Part shown: piece by piece, positions 53,261 to 62,092 of the stretch | Layout: the number at the start of each line of letters is the position of its first letter | How positions within the stretch are numbered: position 1 is the stretch's first letter | Translations under genes and position numbers: made by a program | From: Lewinellaceae bacterium | GTDB taxonomy: Bacteria > Bacteroidota > Bacteroidia > Chitinophagales > Saprospiraceae | NCBI GenBank assembly: GCA_020636215.1 | Contig: JACJYG010000011.1 | Location: 186,001-250,000, forward strand | Direction of reading: 5' to 3' | DNA length: 64,000 bases | The notes under the pieces: model-generated | The model's input: only the letters and a program-made list of their open reading frames with translations | Told to the model about the DNA's origin: nothing | Database searches by the model: none

Positions 53261-55951
53261 TTAGAACGCTTCTCCAAATGTAAAAAAAACGCCATTTTGA
53301 TCTTTCCCGATCCCATAATCAAGCCTCAGAGCTACATTATCGTTTATCGAGAATCGGATACCTGCTCCATAGCTGATGAGTATTTCATCGAGTTTATCAT
53401 CGCTAATATCGCCTTCGTCAACAAAACATACTCCTGAAAACCGATGATAAACAGGGAATCTAAATTCAGCCTGAGCCGAGTAGAAATGATTTCCTCTGAA
53501 TCGATTGGAATAATATCCCCTTAATCTTTCGGCGCCACCAAGTGTATACCTGAATAAATATCCAAGATCCCCATAGCTGCTTCCTCCCGACAATCGGGCG
53601 GCGAGTACAAATTTTGAAGTAAAAATGTAGTGAAAATATCTAAGGTCAGCTATCACAAGCCCTGTGTTACTATTCCTTGAAGATTGGAGGCCTGAAATAT
53701 TTTCATAGTGAACAGAACCATAGAACCCCAGTTTTGTAGAACCAGGATTGTCTCGTGTGTCATAGATAACCCCTACCCCCAATCCCAAATTTTGTTCATC
53801 CGGGAAAAGCCTTTGACCCAGAGGCTCCCCATTTTCATCCTGAACCAAAGTCTCCTTTCTGGCGCGGTAATCTCCAAATATAGTGGCTTTAAAATGATGT
53901 GGTAAGCTGTAAATAAATTCCGGCCGTATGAAGTATCGGTTTGAAAAAATTTCGGAATAATCCGATGCTATGGTTGTATTGTTTTCACCAAAATAATATT
54001 GCGGAAAAGTGCTGAATATAACCGGGAGCTTAAAATCCGTGTTTTTAAATATTCCATACCGCATATACGTTGACTGGGCCTGTACTTTTCCGGATGTTGT
54101 GGCCATTATCTGAACATCCCCGTAACTTGCCGGTGTCTCTAATGGATAGATAAAACCTGCAGCCCCAAGAACAAATCCAGTTACCGGGTCATATCCAAAA
54201 ACCGGGCTGATGGTATAATCATAAGGATTTACCTGCTTTGAAACAGCAATAACTTCCTGCGATGGTTTTTCATTTCGGCTGAATACTTTTTCTCCTCCTA
54301 TATAAGTTTGTTCCACCCTGCAATTGTACAAATCCATCGGGCTTTCGTTAAAAATATTGCGGTCGAGTATAGAGAAGTCTGCCACAAAACCAGGAGCAAT
54401 TTTACCAAACTGGTTCTCTTCGCCCAAAACATAGGCGCCGTTGGAAGTATATGATTTAACGGCTTCCTGAATAGAAAGTGTTTTATGCTCAAACCCTTGA
54501 AGAGCCGTTCCATCAGGCATTTTGCCGGTCACATTTACAGCCATGTTTGGAAAAGGGTTTAATCCATCAATGAATGAATACTGAACAAAACTGGTATCCA
54601 TTCCGTAAGGAAAATCGCTCGACAATGCTCCATTAACAACTTGATATTTTAAACGGGCATCAAGCAATTCATTCACTCTGAGCTGGGTATTAGAGTGGTT
54701 GTATTCCCTTAGCAAGGTGGGATAATCAAAAGATTGAGAACCAATAATAGTAACCGAAGCGCCTAAATTCTTTAGCTCATTTATCTGCTGTTCTGTCGCG
54801 TAGCCAGCATGGTCAATAACATGTCTCCGATTATTGTTTCTTTTTCCAAGGCTATTTATTGCGTCAATAATATTTTGAAGCCCTTTTTCACCCTGAACGT
54901 GAAAGGCGAATTTATCCTCAGGGTGTAGAAGAAGATATTTTTTTATTTCGCCTTTTTCCAGGAAAACGGTTCCGCCAGGCTCAATTGAGCCAGTCACACC
55001 CGGCGGAACCGAAAGCGACATGTCTTCAAATAGCTTGATCAGGTGATAATGAACCCGGTCAAAATTGTTTTCAGGGCCAATAAACCCAAGCTTTTTCACC
55101 CCCATTGGTTTCATTAAGCTTGTAGTTTGCGGAATGCGGCCATAACTTCTTGTCCAGATCCTTAAATTCAAATTGCCTTCGCGTTGTAAGGCCTGATAAA
55201 TCTTCATGTGATAAGGTGAAAAGGTATTGTCCCCAAGCGTGGTAATCCCATAGGATAAAGCTTTTTCCTGGCCTTTTTGTATGGCTTTTTCAATGGTTTG
55301 CGCCGAATATTTTGAACCAACCCTTTTCAAAGCCTCCATTGCAGCTGCTTCTAGTAACCACCCGTTTAATTTTCCATTTTCATCTTTCCCAATAGCGCCG
55401 TCTGAAATTACTGTTCGTGAAGTGAATCCAAGTTTTCTCAGGCCAGCACTGTTGGCAATAGCCGCGTGGCCACTTTTTAAAAAGACAATTGCGGGTGATT
55501 CCGGAATAAGCGAATCCAGAAAATCACGAGGGGATTCCACTCCGGAAAGTGCAGAAAAGCCTAAATCTCTTGCCACATAAAACCCATCCAGTAATTCTGT
55601 CGAAGAGGATTTTATCCTTTTTGAAAGTTCGTTTGCATTCTGGATATCACTTAAACTGATTTGCAGCAACCCTAGCGAGCCGTCAATAAAATGGATATGA
55701 CTGTCAACAATTCCAGGAATAACCGTTTTCCCTTGAAGGTCAACTTTGTTTATGAATTTCGATATACGTTCGGCGGGTAATGTATCCCCTATTTCGGAAA
55801 TCTTTCCGTTTTCAACAATGAAATATCCCGTAAATGGTTTTTCTAAATCAGAGGTAAAAATATTTCCGTTATAAAACACGGAAGACTGGGACATGACAGA
55901 TTGCGCAGAAAACAGAAAAACACAAATCAGGACTGCTAAACTTTTACACAT
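53261..55951 (-). CDS. Amidohydrolase fused to Omp85-type outer-membrane barrel
   Basis: About 896 residues from the ATG at 55951, which begins signal peptide MCKSLAVLICVFLFSAQSVM. Residues about 25-590 form a YtcJ-like amidohydrolase (Amidohydro_3). The metal ligands SHIHF (H85, H87), later FHVQGEKG and VIDHAGYAT, and the Asp in LSSDFPYG all appear present. Residues about 600-896 form a surface-antigen/Omp85-like barrel: FGYDPVTGFVLGAAGFIY at its start, the L6 motif LRGYYSNRFRG, CFVDEGD, and a C-terminal aromatic strand ending in Phe. No POTRA domains are visible. The protein probably places a hydrolase at the outer membrane. Which side of the membrane it faces is unknown. Confidence 0.85.
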   Translation of the reverse strand: MCKSLAVLICVFLFSAQSVMSQSSVFYNGNIFTSDLEKPFTGYFIVENGKISEIGDTLPAERISKFINKVDLQGKTVIPGIVDSHIHFIDGSLGLLQISLSDIQNANELSKRIKSSSTELLDGFYVARDLGFSALSGVESPRDFLDSLIPESPAIVFLKSGHAAIANSAGLRKLGFTSRTVISDGAIGKDENGKLNGWLLEAAAMEALKRVGSKYSAQTIEKAIQKGQEKALSYGITTLGDNTFSPYHMKIYQALQREGNLNLRIWTRSYGRIPQTTSLMKPMGVKKLGFIGPENNFDRVHYHLIKLFEDMSLSVPPGVTGSIEPGGTVFLEKGEIKKYLLLHPEDKFAFHVQGEKGLQNIIDAINSLGKRNNNRRHVIDHAGYATEQQINELKNLGASVTIIGSQSFDYPTLLREYNHSNTQLRVNELLDARLKYQVVNGALSSDFPYGMDTSFVQYSFIDGLNPFPNMAVNVTGKMPDGTALQGFEHKTLSIQEAVKSYTSNGAYVLGEENQFGKIAPGFVADFSILDRNIFNESPMDLYNCRVEQTYIGGEKVFSRNEKPSQEVIAVSKQVNPYDYTISPVFGYDPVTGFVLGAAGFIYPLETPASYGDVQIMATTSGKVQAQSTYMRYGIFKNTDFKLPVIFSTFPQYYFGENNTTIASDYSEIFSNRYFIRPEFIYSLPHHFKATIFGDYRARKETLVQDENGEPLGQRLFPDEQNLGLGVGVIYDTRDNPGSTKLGFYGSVHYENISGLQSSRNSNTGLVIADLRYFHYIFTSKFVLAARLSGGSSYGDLGYLFRYTLGGAERLRGYYSNRFRGNHFYSAQAEFRFPVYHRFSGVCFVDEGDISDDKLDEILISYGAGIRFSINDNVALRLDYGIGKDQNGVFFTFGEAF

Positions 55952-56325
55952 AATTTTCAAATCTTTAGAGCCTGTGAACGGGTTCAAACGATTTTCGCTT
56001 CAATTTAAACCAATCCTTCCTATGTTTCAATAAGCCATAGATCTTTTCCCCCACCATCCTCTTGAAAAATAACGCTGGCCTGCCAAGTGTGCGGTGAACG
56101 AACCGAAGATGTATCACGTTCGGACTTCTCTCTTCTCCCAAAAAAGCCATCCCGGACCTCAGCGCTCGCCAAAATCCGGGATGATGATCATATTCTAAGA
56201 GGCAACAGGTTTTGTGAATTCGCCCTCACAGCCCCCTGACCCCCAAAGGGGGAACTGCCCCGCTGAATACACAACTTGTCCCGTACCCAAAGGGTCGGAA
56301 AAACCTGTTATAACACAATACCCAA
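55952..56325. other. Intergenic region without a credible gene
   Basis: About 374 bp with only short unconvincing frames. It contains a minus-strand terminator at 56139-56183 and a short palindromic motif, GCCCCCTGACCCCCAAAGGG with GGAACT after it (56231-56256), of a type often seen in Bacteroidota intergenic DNA. Confidence 0.6.
56139..56183 (-). terminator. Rho-independent terminator
   Basis: On the minus strand, CATCCCGGA (56183-56175) pairs with TCCGGGATG (56156-56148), and the second arm is followed by GGCTTTTTT. It would end transcripts coming from the OmpA-type pseudogene to the right, whose stop is at 56326. The hairpin and T-run are seen directly. Confidence 0.6.
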
Positions 56326-57154
56326 TTATTTCGGGCAGATCACTTTAAATTCAGTGCGGCGGTTGAGCTGGTGCTCTTCTTCGCTGCATTTTACGCCATC
56401 GGCGCAGTTGTTGAGCAGCTTCGTCTCGCCGTAGCCCCGGGCCTTGACCCTGGAAGCAGCAATGCCCTGGGAAACGATATAGTCGGCGGCCGACTTGGCC
56501 CGGCCCTCGGAGAGCTTCAGGTTGTAGCTGGCGCTGCCGCGGCTATCGGTGTGAGAGGACAATTCCACGGTAGCGGACGGGTTGTCTTCCATGAAGCGCA
56601 CCAGCTTGTTCAGGTCCGCATAAGCGTCCGGGCGGATGTTCGGGCTGTTCAGGTCATAGAGGATGTTGTCGAGCCGAATGGCTTCGCCGCATTCGGGAGC
56701 ACCTCGCCGCTTATCTTGTCCTTAGCGGTAATGACCAGCGATTTTTCCGGGCAGCCCTTGTTGGCGGCTGTACCCGCTACATCGGGGCAGTTATCCTGCG
56801 CATCCACGATGCCGTCGCCGTCGCGGTCGGCATAGGGGCAGCCGCCGTTTTCAGCCGGGCCATGTTTCCTGATTCTCGGGTAACCGTACCGTCAGCAGTC
56901 TGCGGAAGATTCCCGGAAGCTAACCGAAGCGGAATGCTCAAGTCGAAGGCATCGTTGAGGTAACGGAAGTACTCGAATTCAAGGCCCCTCTCGAAATCAT
57001 TGAGGTTCAGGGCATCGACCTGTTCGAGCGGCCATTGAAAATTGCTACCGATGTAGCGCAAGGCAAAGGCATCCGGGCTTTGCTCGCTTTGTGCCTGTAG
57101 GGACGTACTGATCAGTAAGCCCAGCACTGCTAGTCCAAAAATTAGTCGCTGCAT
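56326..57154 (-). pseudogene. OmpA-family outer membrane protein, broken by two internal deletions
   Basis: Three pieces of one OmpA-family protein lie in three frames. Piece 1 (57154 to about 56870) has signal MQRLIFGLAVLGLL and ends near [11 protein letters not shown], the start of the expected beta-barrel. Piece 2 (about 56862-56705) has a thrombospondin type 3 calcium repeat, [20 protein letters not shown], and [17 protein letters not shown]. Piece 3 (56694-56326) has the peptidoglycan-binding OmpA domain, SSHTDSRGSASYNLKLSEGRA to RTEFKVICPK. From family knowledge the intact protein would have a barrel, several calcium repeats and regulatory-like domains between these pieces. The junctions (near 56860 and 56695) therefore look like internal deletions that also shift frame. 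An assembly error is the main alternative. Confidence 0.78.
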
Positions 57155-57569
57155 CTTTGTTGGGTTTAGTTTTGTTAACAGAGTTTTTTCGTATATCAAA
57201 AGCCAAAATAAAATTTTTGGGTAATATTTGGGGATTCCCAAGTATAAAACATCCGGTTTGGAGTGGAAATAGTGTGGTGGGACTGTTGGAGGAGTTCTTA
57301 TTCCTGTGTATTGTTGCCTCTCCTATTATCTCCAGGCTTCTCACAACGGCGCGTTTCCTGGCCTCGTCTTCCAGTAATAAAAGCTGAAATCCGGGATTTG
57401 CCAATTTGCTTTCAGCCGATGGGGCGTTATCCTTATTTCGCGTTTTCTCATCGTATTCGGATTGCCCCTGGCCCGTTCAGGATACACCCAATATCATCAG
57501 CATCATAAAGCAAATAATCAGGCGGGGCTGCCACTCGAAGGGAATAATCATGCTATCTATTGTTTTTTT
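57155..57569. other. Intergenic region without a credible gene
   Basis: About 415 bp between the OmpA-type pseudogene and the SRPBCC gene. The frames on both strands are short and have no recognisable motif. It should contain the pseudogene's original promoter, but I found no full TTTG/TAnnTTTG pair on the minus strand. Confidence 0.5.
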
Positions 57570-58073
57570 TTAATCATATAAATAGGGTTCATCATTTAAT
57601 ATCAATTGCCTGATATTCTCCAGTACCCGCTTCATATAAAGCCTCCAAAATGTCTTCGCAAAAAGCCAGTTCACAGGATAAAGCAGCAAAGCGTCCGAGT
57701 ATAGCGTATAGGTGTAATCAATCTGAATTTTGTTAACTTCGAGCTCTGTCGTCCGCCATTCTCCAACAAATTTGCAGAAACCCAGCATCCAGGATTGAAA
57801 GTCGTTCACTTCAATCTTCCAGTATTCATTTTCCACCCGTTCAATCAGGTTGTCAACCGAAGCGAAACCGCCTTTTTGAGTGAGCGACTTTGCAACAAAG
57901 ACTTTTTTGCTTGACCCCGGCCTGCCCCAATCCCCATCCTCCGTACAATGGGTTACCCTTGGCATTATCCCGTATCCCGTATGCACTTTTGTGATATCGC
58001 AAAGCATTGGCGTTTTAAAAGCCCGTTCTAACGAACAGTAATAGATTGTTTGTACGGATGTTGTTGTTTTCAT
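57570..58073 (-). CDS. SRPBCC-family (START/Bet v1-like) protein
   Basis: A 167-residue cytoplasmic protein. The start TIYYCSLERAFKTPMLCDITKVHTGYG, the central VENEYWKIEVNDF strand, and the helical C-terminus (KTFWRLYMKRVLENIRQLI) fit a polyketide cyclase/dehydrase-type SRPBCC fold that holds a hydrophobic ligand. The ligand is unknown. It lies 62 bp downstream of the beta-lactamase fusion gene on the same strand. A 30-bp imperfect repeat lies just upstream of its start. Confidence 0.72.
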   Translation of the reverse strand: MKTTTSVQTIYYCSLERAFKTPMLCDITKVHTGYGIMPRVTHCTEDGDWGRPGSSKKVFVAKSLTQKGGFASVDNLIERVENEYWKIEVNDFQSWMLGFCKFVGEWRTTELEVNKIQIDYTYTLYSDALLLYPVNWLFAKTFWRLYMKRVLENIRQLILNDEPYLYD

Positions 58074-58098
58074 TTTTTTAAACTTACCGCTAATAGTA

Positions 58099-58128
58099 AC
58101 GAATCCAATTAAAAGCCCTTGCTTTAGC
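58099..58128. repeat. 30-bp dispersed repeat, copy 1
   Basis: The 30 bases here (beginning ACGAATCCAATTAAAAGCCC and ending TTTAGC) match 60368-60397 at 26 of 30 positions in the same orientation. Both copies lie upstream of a minus-strand gene: this one before the SRPBCC gene, the other before the beta-lactamase fusion gene. The coordinates may be off by one or two bases. Confidence 0.55.
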
Positions 58129-58134
58129 GTCTTA

Positions 58135-60303
58135 TCAGTCCGAAATTGCCGCGCACCGTTTTATTTTATCCTTTAACAATCCATTTTCAGGATTCAACTC
58201 CAAAGCTTTTCTATACACTTTTACTGCTTCTTCATACTTTTCTAATCTTTCAAGGTTCTGCCCTTTAATATCAAAGACTTCCCAATCATCAGGCAGCACC
58301 TGCACCATAATATCACTTAGTTGATCACTGATGGAATAGTCCCCTCTTCCAAAAAAGAAGCGTTCAAGCCAGTAAATATCAATGATATTGTCCGGGTAGC
58401 CTTCACGCTTTAGCTGGTTATACTTTGGGGCTAAATTTTCAACATTCCCTTTGTCTATTTCATCGGCTAATTCATAAGCGATCGTTCTTCCCGGCCGCTT
58501 TAATGGAAAATCCGGATAAATTAACTTCAGGCCAATATCATCAGCGAGGCTTACAGAATTGGAAAGGACGGCCACTCCGGTTTTGGTATTTTTGTTAAAA
58601 GCCAGAAAAGCGGTAAACCCGCCTGTCCCTCCATTATGAAATAAGATTTCCGTATGTCCATCAGGCTTAAAAACAAGCCAGCCATCCTTATAGAAAAGAT
58701 GATCTTTTCCCAGTTCAACGATGCCCGTATTAACCAGGCCATTTATTGAATCTGAATAAAACAGGGGGTTGTTGGCCTGCTGATACTGCAAATAGTGAAT
58801 CAGGTCTTTCGTACAACTAAGCAAACCTCCCGCATATCTGCTTGGGCCCGTAAAGTTCCAGTAACTGTTTCCTGTTCCAATATTGGTAGGTTGGGCCAGC
58901 CTATGCAGGCTATCTATTTGATGCGTTAAAAAAGTGTGTTTCATTCCCGCTTTGAGCAGGAGATCCCCCATCAGATCTTCAAAATCCCTTCTTGTTGCTA
59001 TCTCCAAAGCTTTCCCAAGGATTCCATACCCAAAGTTCGAATAACTCCATCTTTTTACGGTATCCGGTTTTACGTTTTGCAGCTCTTCATAGAGTATACT
59101 ATCCGAATAACCATTGTAAGGGTCTGACCAATCCCGGGGAGAAAACTGTTCTGATAAACGAGGCATTCCTGAAAGGTGATTCCGCAAATCTGAAAGTGTG
59201 ATTTGCCCTAAACTCGGGTTGTCTGTCTGGATAAAAATATCCGATAAATAAGCGCCAAAAGCATCCTTCAGGTGAAGGCCAGCAAGCGTGGCGGTGAAGG
59301 TCTTGGTTACAGAGCCAATCTCGTACAGGGTCAAACTGTCCGCTTTTTGATTGGCGTGGTCGTTGTATTGGCCGTAATTATAAAACTTCGCCTCACCGGA
59401 CGGCAGCAGCAAACCAATGGAAATGCCCGGATTGATTTCCAGGCTGATCCGCCGCTGTATTTCCTGGCTAACCTCTTCCGGTATCCCTTGCCCTGACAGG
59501 AGGTTGGGAAAAACAAATTTAAATAGTTCAATAGTGTAAGTTAATAAATCCGAATTGCCCGGATCACCATGGCCTGGTATAATTACTTTTGCTTTTCCAT
59601 ACTTAGCTTTTACTGCCTGAACTGTATTTGCCCATTCATTCGTATTTGCATCTCCCAGATATCCTTTGTTTGCGCCCATTGCTTTAATCAGGCAGCCGCC
59701 AAACAGGACTTTTTCTGCTGGGAAATAAGAAACTATGTTATCGATTGTGTGCCCCTCTCCCAAAAATTCATTGATGACTTTTTCATCTCCTACTTTTAAT
59801 GCCAAACTATCTTCAAACCCGGTTTGCGGAACCTGTAAATTATTTGATTTTGCCAGTTCAATAGTCCTGAAAGAGGCATAGGAAGGAATTTGCCTTCCAT
59901 GAAATTCAGCTAATCCACCTAAGCAATCATTGTGGAAATGTGTCACCACAACACCGGTTACTTTGCACTTCAGATTTTTCTCCACCCAATCTATTAATTC
60001 TCTGGAGTCAGCATCATTTGTAGGTGTATCGAAAATCAGCGCTTCGTTATTATCGGCAACTATCATTCCGTTACAGCTTACTTTCCCAAAATCTTCGGTC
60101 AAAAGATAGGAAATGTGCCTGAAGGTACTTTTGGTCAATCTTTCTACTTTCAGGTTGTCGCTTTCGTATAGAACGATATCTTTCTGTGTCCTGCAACTTA
60201 GAAGCCCCAATAACAGGATGGCAGCAATAGGTGTCTTTAAATTCAATTTTAAGGGCAAAACTAAAAAGATGGAATACTTCAGCGCACCTTTGGATTTACT
60301 CAT
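58135..60303 (-). CDS. Subclass B1 metallo-beta-lactamase fused to class C-like serine beta-lactamase domain, lipoprotein
   Basis: A 722-residue exported lipoprotein (lipobox LGLLSC, Cys37). Residues about 45-265 form a B1 metallo-beta-lactamase with every zinc ligand in place by motif: THFHNDCLGG (H122, H124, D126), GEGHTIDNI (H185), LFGGCLIK (C204) and IPGHGDPG (H245). Residues about 275-600 form a class C-like serine hydrolase: SVTK (331-334), YSN (421-423) and HNGGTGGF in place of KTG (556 on). The last 110 residues include a TPR-like helix pair. No stop or frameshift separates the domains. A TTG at 60246 giving MNLKTPIAAILLL is an alternative start. Activity on beta-lactams is inferred. 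PBP4-like peptidase activity of the serine domain is an alternative. Confidence 0.88.
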   Translation of the reverse strand: MSKSKGALKYSIFLVLPLKLNLKTPIAAILLLGLLSCRTQKDIVLYESDNLKVERLTKSTFRHISYLLTEDFGKVSCNGMIVADNNEALIFDTPTNDADSRELIDWVEKNLKCKVTGVVVTHFHNDCLGGLAEFHGRQIPSYASFRTIELAKSNNLQVPQTGFEDSLALKVGDEKVINEFLGEGHTIDNIVSYFPAEKVLFGGCLIKAMGANKGYLGDANTNEWANTVQAVKAKYGKAKVIIPGHGDPGNSDLLTYTIELFKFVFPNLLSGQGIPEEVSQEIQRRISLEINPGISIGLLLPSGEAKFYNYGQYNDHANQKADSLTLYEIGSVTKTFTATLAGLHLKDAFGAYLSDIFIQTDNPSLGQITLSDLRNHLSGMPRLSEQFSPRDWSDPYNGYSDSILYEELQNVKPDTVKRWSYSNFGYGILGKALEIATRRDFEDLMGDLLLKAGMKHTFLTHQIDSLHRLAQPTNIGTGNSYWNFTGPSRYAGGLLSCTKDLIHYLQYQQANNPLFYSDSINGLVNTGIVELGKDHLFYKDGWLVFKPDGHTEILFHNGGTGGFTAFLAFNKNTKTGVAVLSNSVSLADDIGLKLIYPDFPLKRPGRTIAYELADEIDKGNVENLAPKYNQLKREGYPDNIIDIYWLERFFFGRGDYSISDQLSDIMVQVLPDDWEVFDIKGQNLERLEKYEEAVKVYRKALELNPENGLLKDKIKRCAAISD

Positions 60304-60578
60304 CTTTTTTTTGATTAAAGTTAACCTTTATTTGCCACCCGGCAAGGGGCGGAGTAACTGTTTTTTGGCCTTGGACATCTACGAACCCAATTACAAACCC
60401 TCGCTTTAGCCCGCCCGGGCGACACGCTCTCCTGTATGTCAAAATTCGGGGCCATCGGCCATGCCGGTGGGAAGGGGCTCTTTTGCCCGCTTCATTATCT
60501 TTACGTTGCTCCGGCGCAATGGCGGCGGAGCGGAAGGGGTTTACCTTTTGGATTGGGTTTTGGGGGGTTGGGCGTTTT
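60304..60578. other. Intergenic boundary region with repeats
   Basis: About 275 bp without a credible gene. It holds the second copy of the 30-bp dispersed repeat (about 60368-60397) and, at 60541-60571, the left copy of a 31-bp direct repeat that also occurs at 63424-63454. Base composition changes sharply from GC-rich here to AT-rich in the next gene. Confidence 0.6.
60541..60571 (+). repeat. 31-bp direct repeat, left copy
   Basis: The sequence starting TTACCTTTTGGATTGGGTTT and continuing TGGGGGGTTGG is identical at 60541-60571 and 63424-63454, in the same orientation, 2883 bp apart. The two copies bracket the AT-rich segment with the ApeA-like gene and a lipoprotein gene. The repeat lies 7 bp downstream of the ApeA-like gene's stop. 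Confidence 0.9.
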
Positions 60579-61955
60579 TTATCCTTTGACCACTATATCC
60601 TTATATCTAAAGTGATGCTTTATCTTTTGTTCAAGGTCAACAATTTCTACACCCAATTTAGTCAAAAAAATCATTATCACTACTGCCTCAAGTTTTAAAC
60701 TATATGAATTGTATTGATAGTATTCAAGCTTTGGTATTGAATCACTTTCATGAGCAAGAAAATTCCTAGTGTTCACAATTAATTCTATAAATTGGTTGAA
60801 ATCACCACCAAATATATTCTGGATCATATTTGAAAAAGGAGTCAACAATTCACAAAATTTATCTTTCAATTTTGGATTTTTCTTCTTTAGAAATCGAGCC
60901 TTTACAGCACTAATAGTATTTTTGTCAACCCTAAATTCCTTTTCAAGTTTCTCCAGTAGATCGGCCTCCTTTTTTGAAATAGTTTCCGTCTCCTTCAATT
61001 TTGCAGTTGGATCTTTCTGTTGAATAACATCCAAAGCATACATTAAGTTAATGAATTTATTTTCTGGATTTATCGATTTACTTGATAGACAAATCATCAA
61101 TAATTGTAAGGGGTAATCATAGTTATCTAAAATAGAAAACCATGTTTCAAATAAAGTTTGAGTTGCTGAAATAGCAGATAATTCTTTTAGTGAAAAGAGC
61201 ATGCTATCAATATTCCACTTCTCTTTTCCTCCTTCAGTAAATCTTAAATCGTGATGATAACAAAAATAGTTTTTGTCTAAAGAATCAATTAATTGAAAAT
61301 TATTATTCAACATGACTCTATCCCCAATTAGCAGAGTCAACAAGTCTTGAACATTAAAAATGAATTCAAACAATTTCTTAATAGTAATATCATTTAGAAT
61401 TTCTATTTGAAGAAAAAAATCTTGCTTCAACAAGTAATCTTTATCTGGATTTATTATCGGGATTGTTGTTGAATAATTTGCTTTTAACCTGTAATCGGGA
61501 TTTGAATAGAGCACAGGGATTTCCTCTTTTTCCTTCCTTCTTATTCCTTCAATCGTTTCTTTCCCCTTAAAAACCTCATATGCGTCAAAACCTACCCACT
61601 GAGCTAAATAGTCTAATTTAATCCGGACTTTCTTGATTGAAATTTGTCTAGTAACGAGTTCCTTTTGAGAAGAATAAATTACATACTTAAAATTTATTAT
61701 TGAAGAAAGGAAGAATGGATTTGAAATATGAAGTTTACAATTACTAAAAATGCAATAATTTTGATTATCAAGTTTAGCAAAAATCTGATCAACTTTGTTT
61801 CTTCGGTTTTTGGGAACAGTTAATGGATTTTCATCAAATGACCCAAATAGGTCAATATATGCTATTCCATTTAAAAACTTAAGAATTCCATTTTTAGTAT
61901 TTTCTTCTTCACCAGGAATCCAGAAAATTCCTTTATATTCTCGAGAAACATCCAT
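60579..61955 (-). CDS. ApeA-like HEPN anti-phage defence protein
   Basis: A 458-residue cytoplasmic protein. The N-terminus (YKGIFWIPGEEENTKNGILKF, then LNGIAYIDLFGSFDE) matches the ApeA N-terminal domain 1. The C-terminal third is helical with a HEPN RNase motif Rx4H in NTRNFLAHES (about residues 397-402), as in the Apea-like HEPN domain. ApeA is a known single-gene anti-phage system thought to act by RNA cleavage and abortive infection. Composition is strongly AT-rich compared with genes left of 60 kb, and it sits inside direct repeats, so recent transfer is likely. A structured, GC-rich hairpin element lies 26 bp upstream of the start. Confidence 0.78.
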   Translation of the reverse strand: MDVSREYKGIFWIPGEEENTKNGILKFLNGIAYIDLFGSFDENPLTVPKNRRNKVDQIFAKLDNQNYCIFSNCKLHISNPFFLSSIINFKYVIYSSQKELVTRQISIKKVRIKLDYLAQWVGFDAYEVFKGKETIEGIRRKEKEEIPVLYSNPDYRLKANYSTTIPIINPDKDYLLKQDFFLQIEILNDITIKKLFEFIFNVQDLLTLLIGDRVMLNNNFQLIDSLDKNYFCYHHDLRFTEGGKEKWNIDSMLFSLKELSAISATQTLFETWFSILDNYDYPLQLLMICLSSKSINPENKFINLMYALDVIQQKDPTAKLKETETISKKEADLLEKLEKEFRVDKNTISAVKARFLKKKNPKLKDKFCELLTPFSNMIQNIFGGDFNQFIELIVNTRNFLAHESDSIPKLEYYQYNSYSLKLEAVVIMIFLTKLGVEIVDLEQKIKHHFRYKDIVVKG

Positions 61956-61981
61956 TCTCTTTGTTTATTCATTTACAATAA

Positions 61982-62070
61982 CGTACAACTGGCTGGCTTG
62001 CTGCCTGTGCCGCCCTGCGTTGGGCTCGTGGATTAGCTTTGGGCGGTATGGACAACAGCCGTTGTTCACG
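61982..62070. other. attC-like structured element
   Basis: GC-rich element between two AT-rich genes. The outer arms CGTACAACTGGCTG (61982-61995) and CAGCCGTTGTTCACG (62056-62070) are imperfect inverted repeats, and inner arms CCGCCC (62010-62015) and GGGCGG (62041-62046) form a second stem. The size and layout resemble integron attC sites, but the GTTRRRY core does not match strictly. It begins 22 bp after the lipoprotein gene's stop. Confidence 0.5.
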
Positions 62071-62092
62071 GTTTTATTTCATTTTCCTCATT

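Noticed and set aside
55965..56150. A 61-codon minus-strand gene upstream of the amidohydrolase-Omp85 gene
   Set aside because: No motif, and it overlaps a clear terminator hairpin.
61982..62070. A bona fide integron attC site
   Set aside because: The outer arms end in GTACAAC/GTTGTTC, which does not match the GTTRRRY and RYYYAAC cores, and no integrase is in the window. I keep it as attC-like only.
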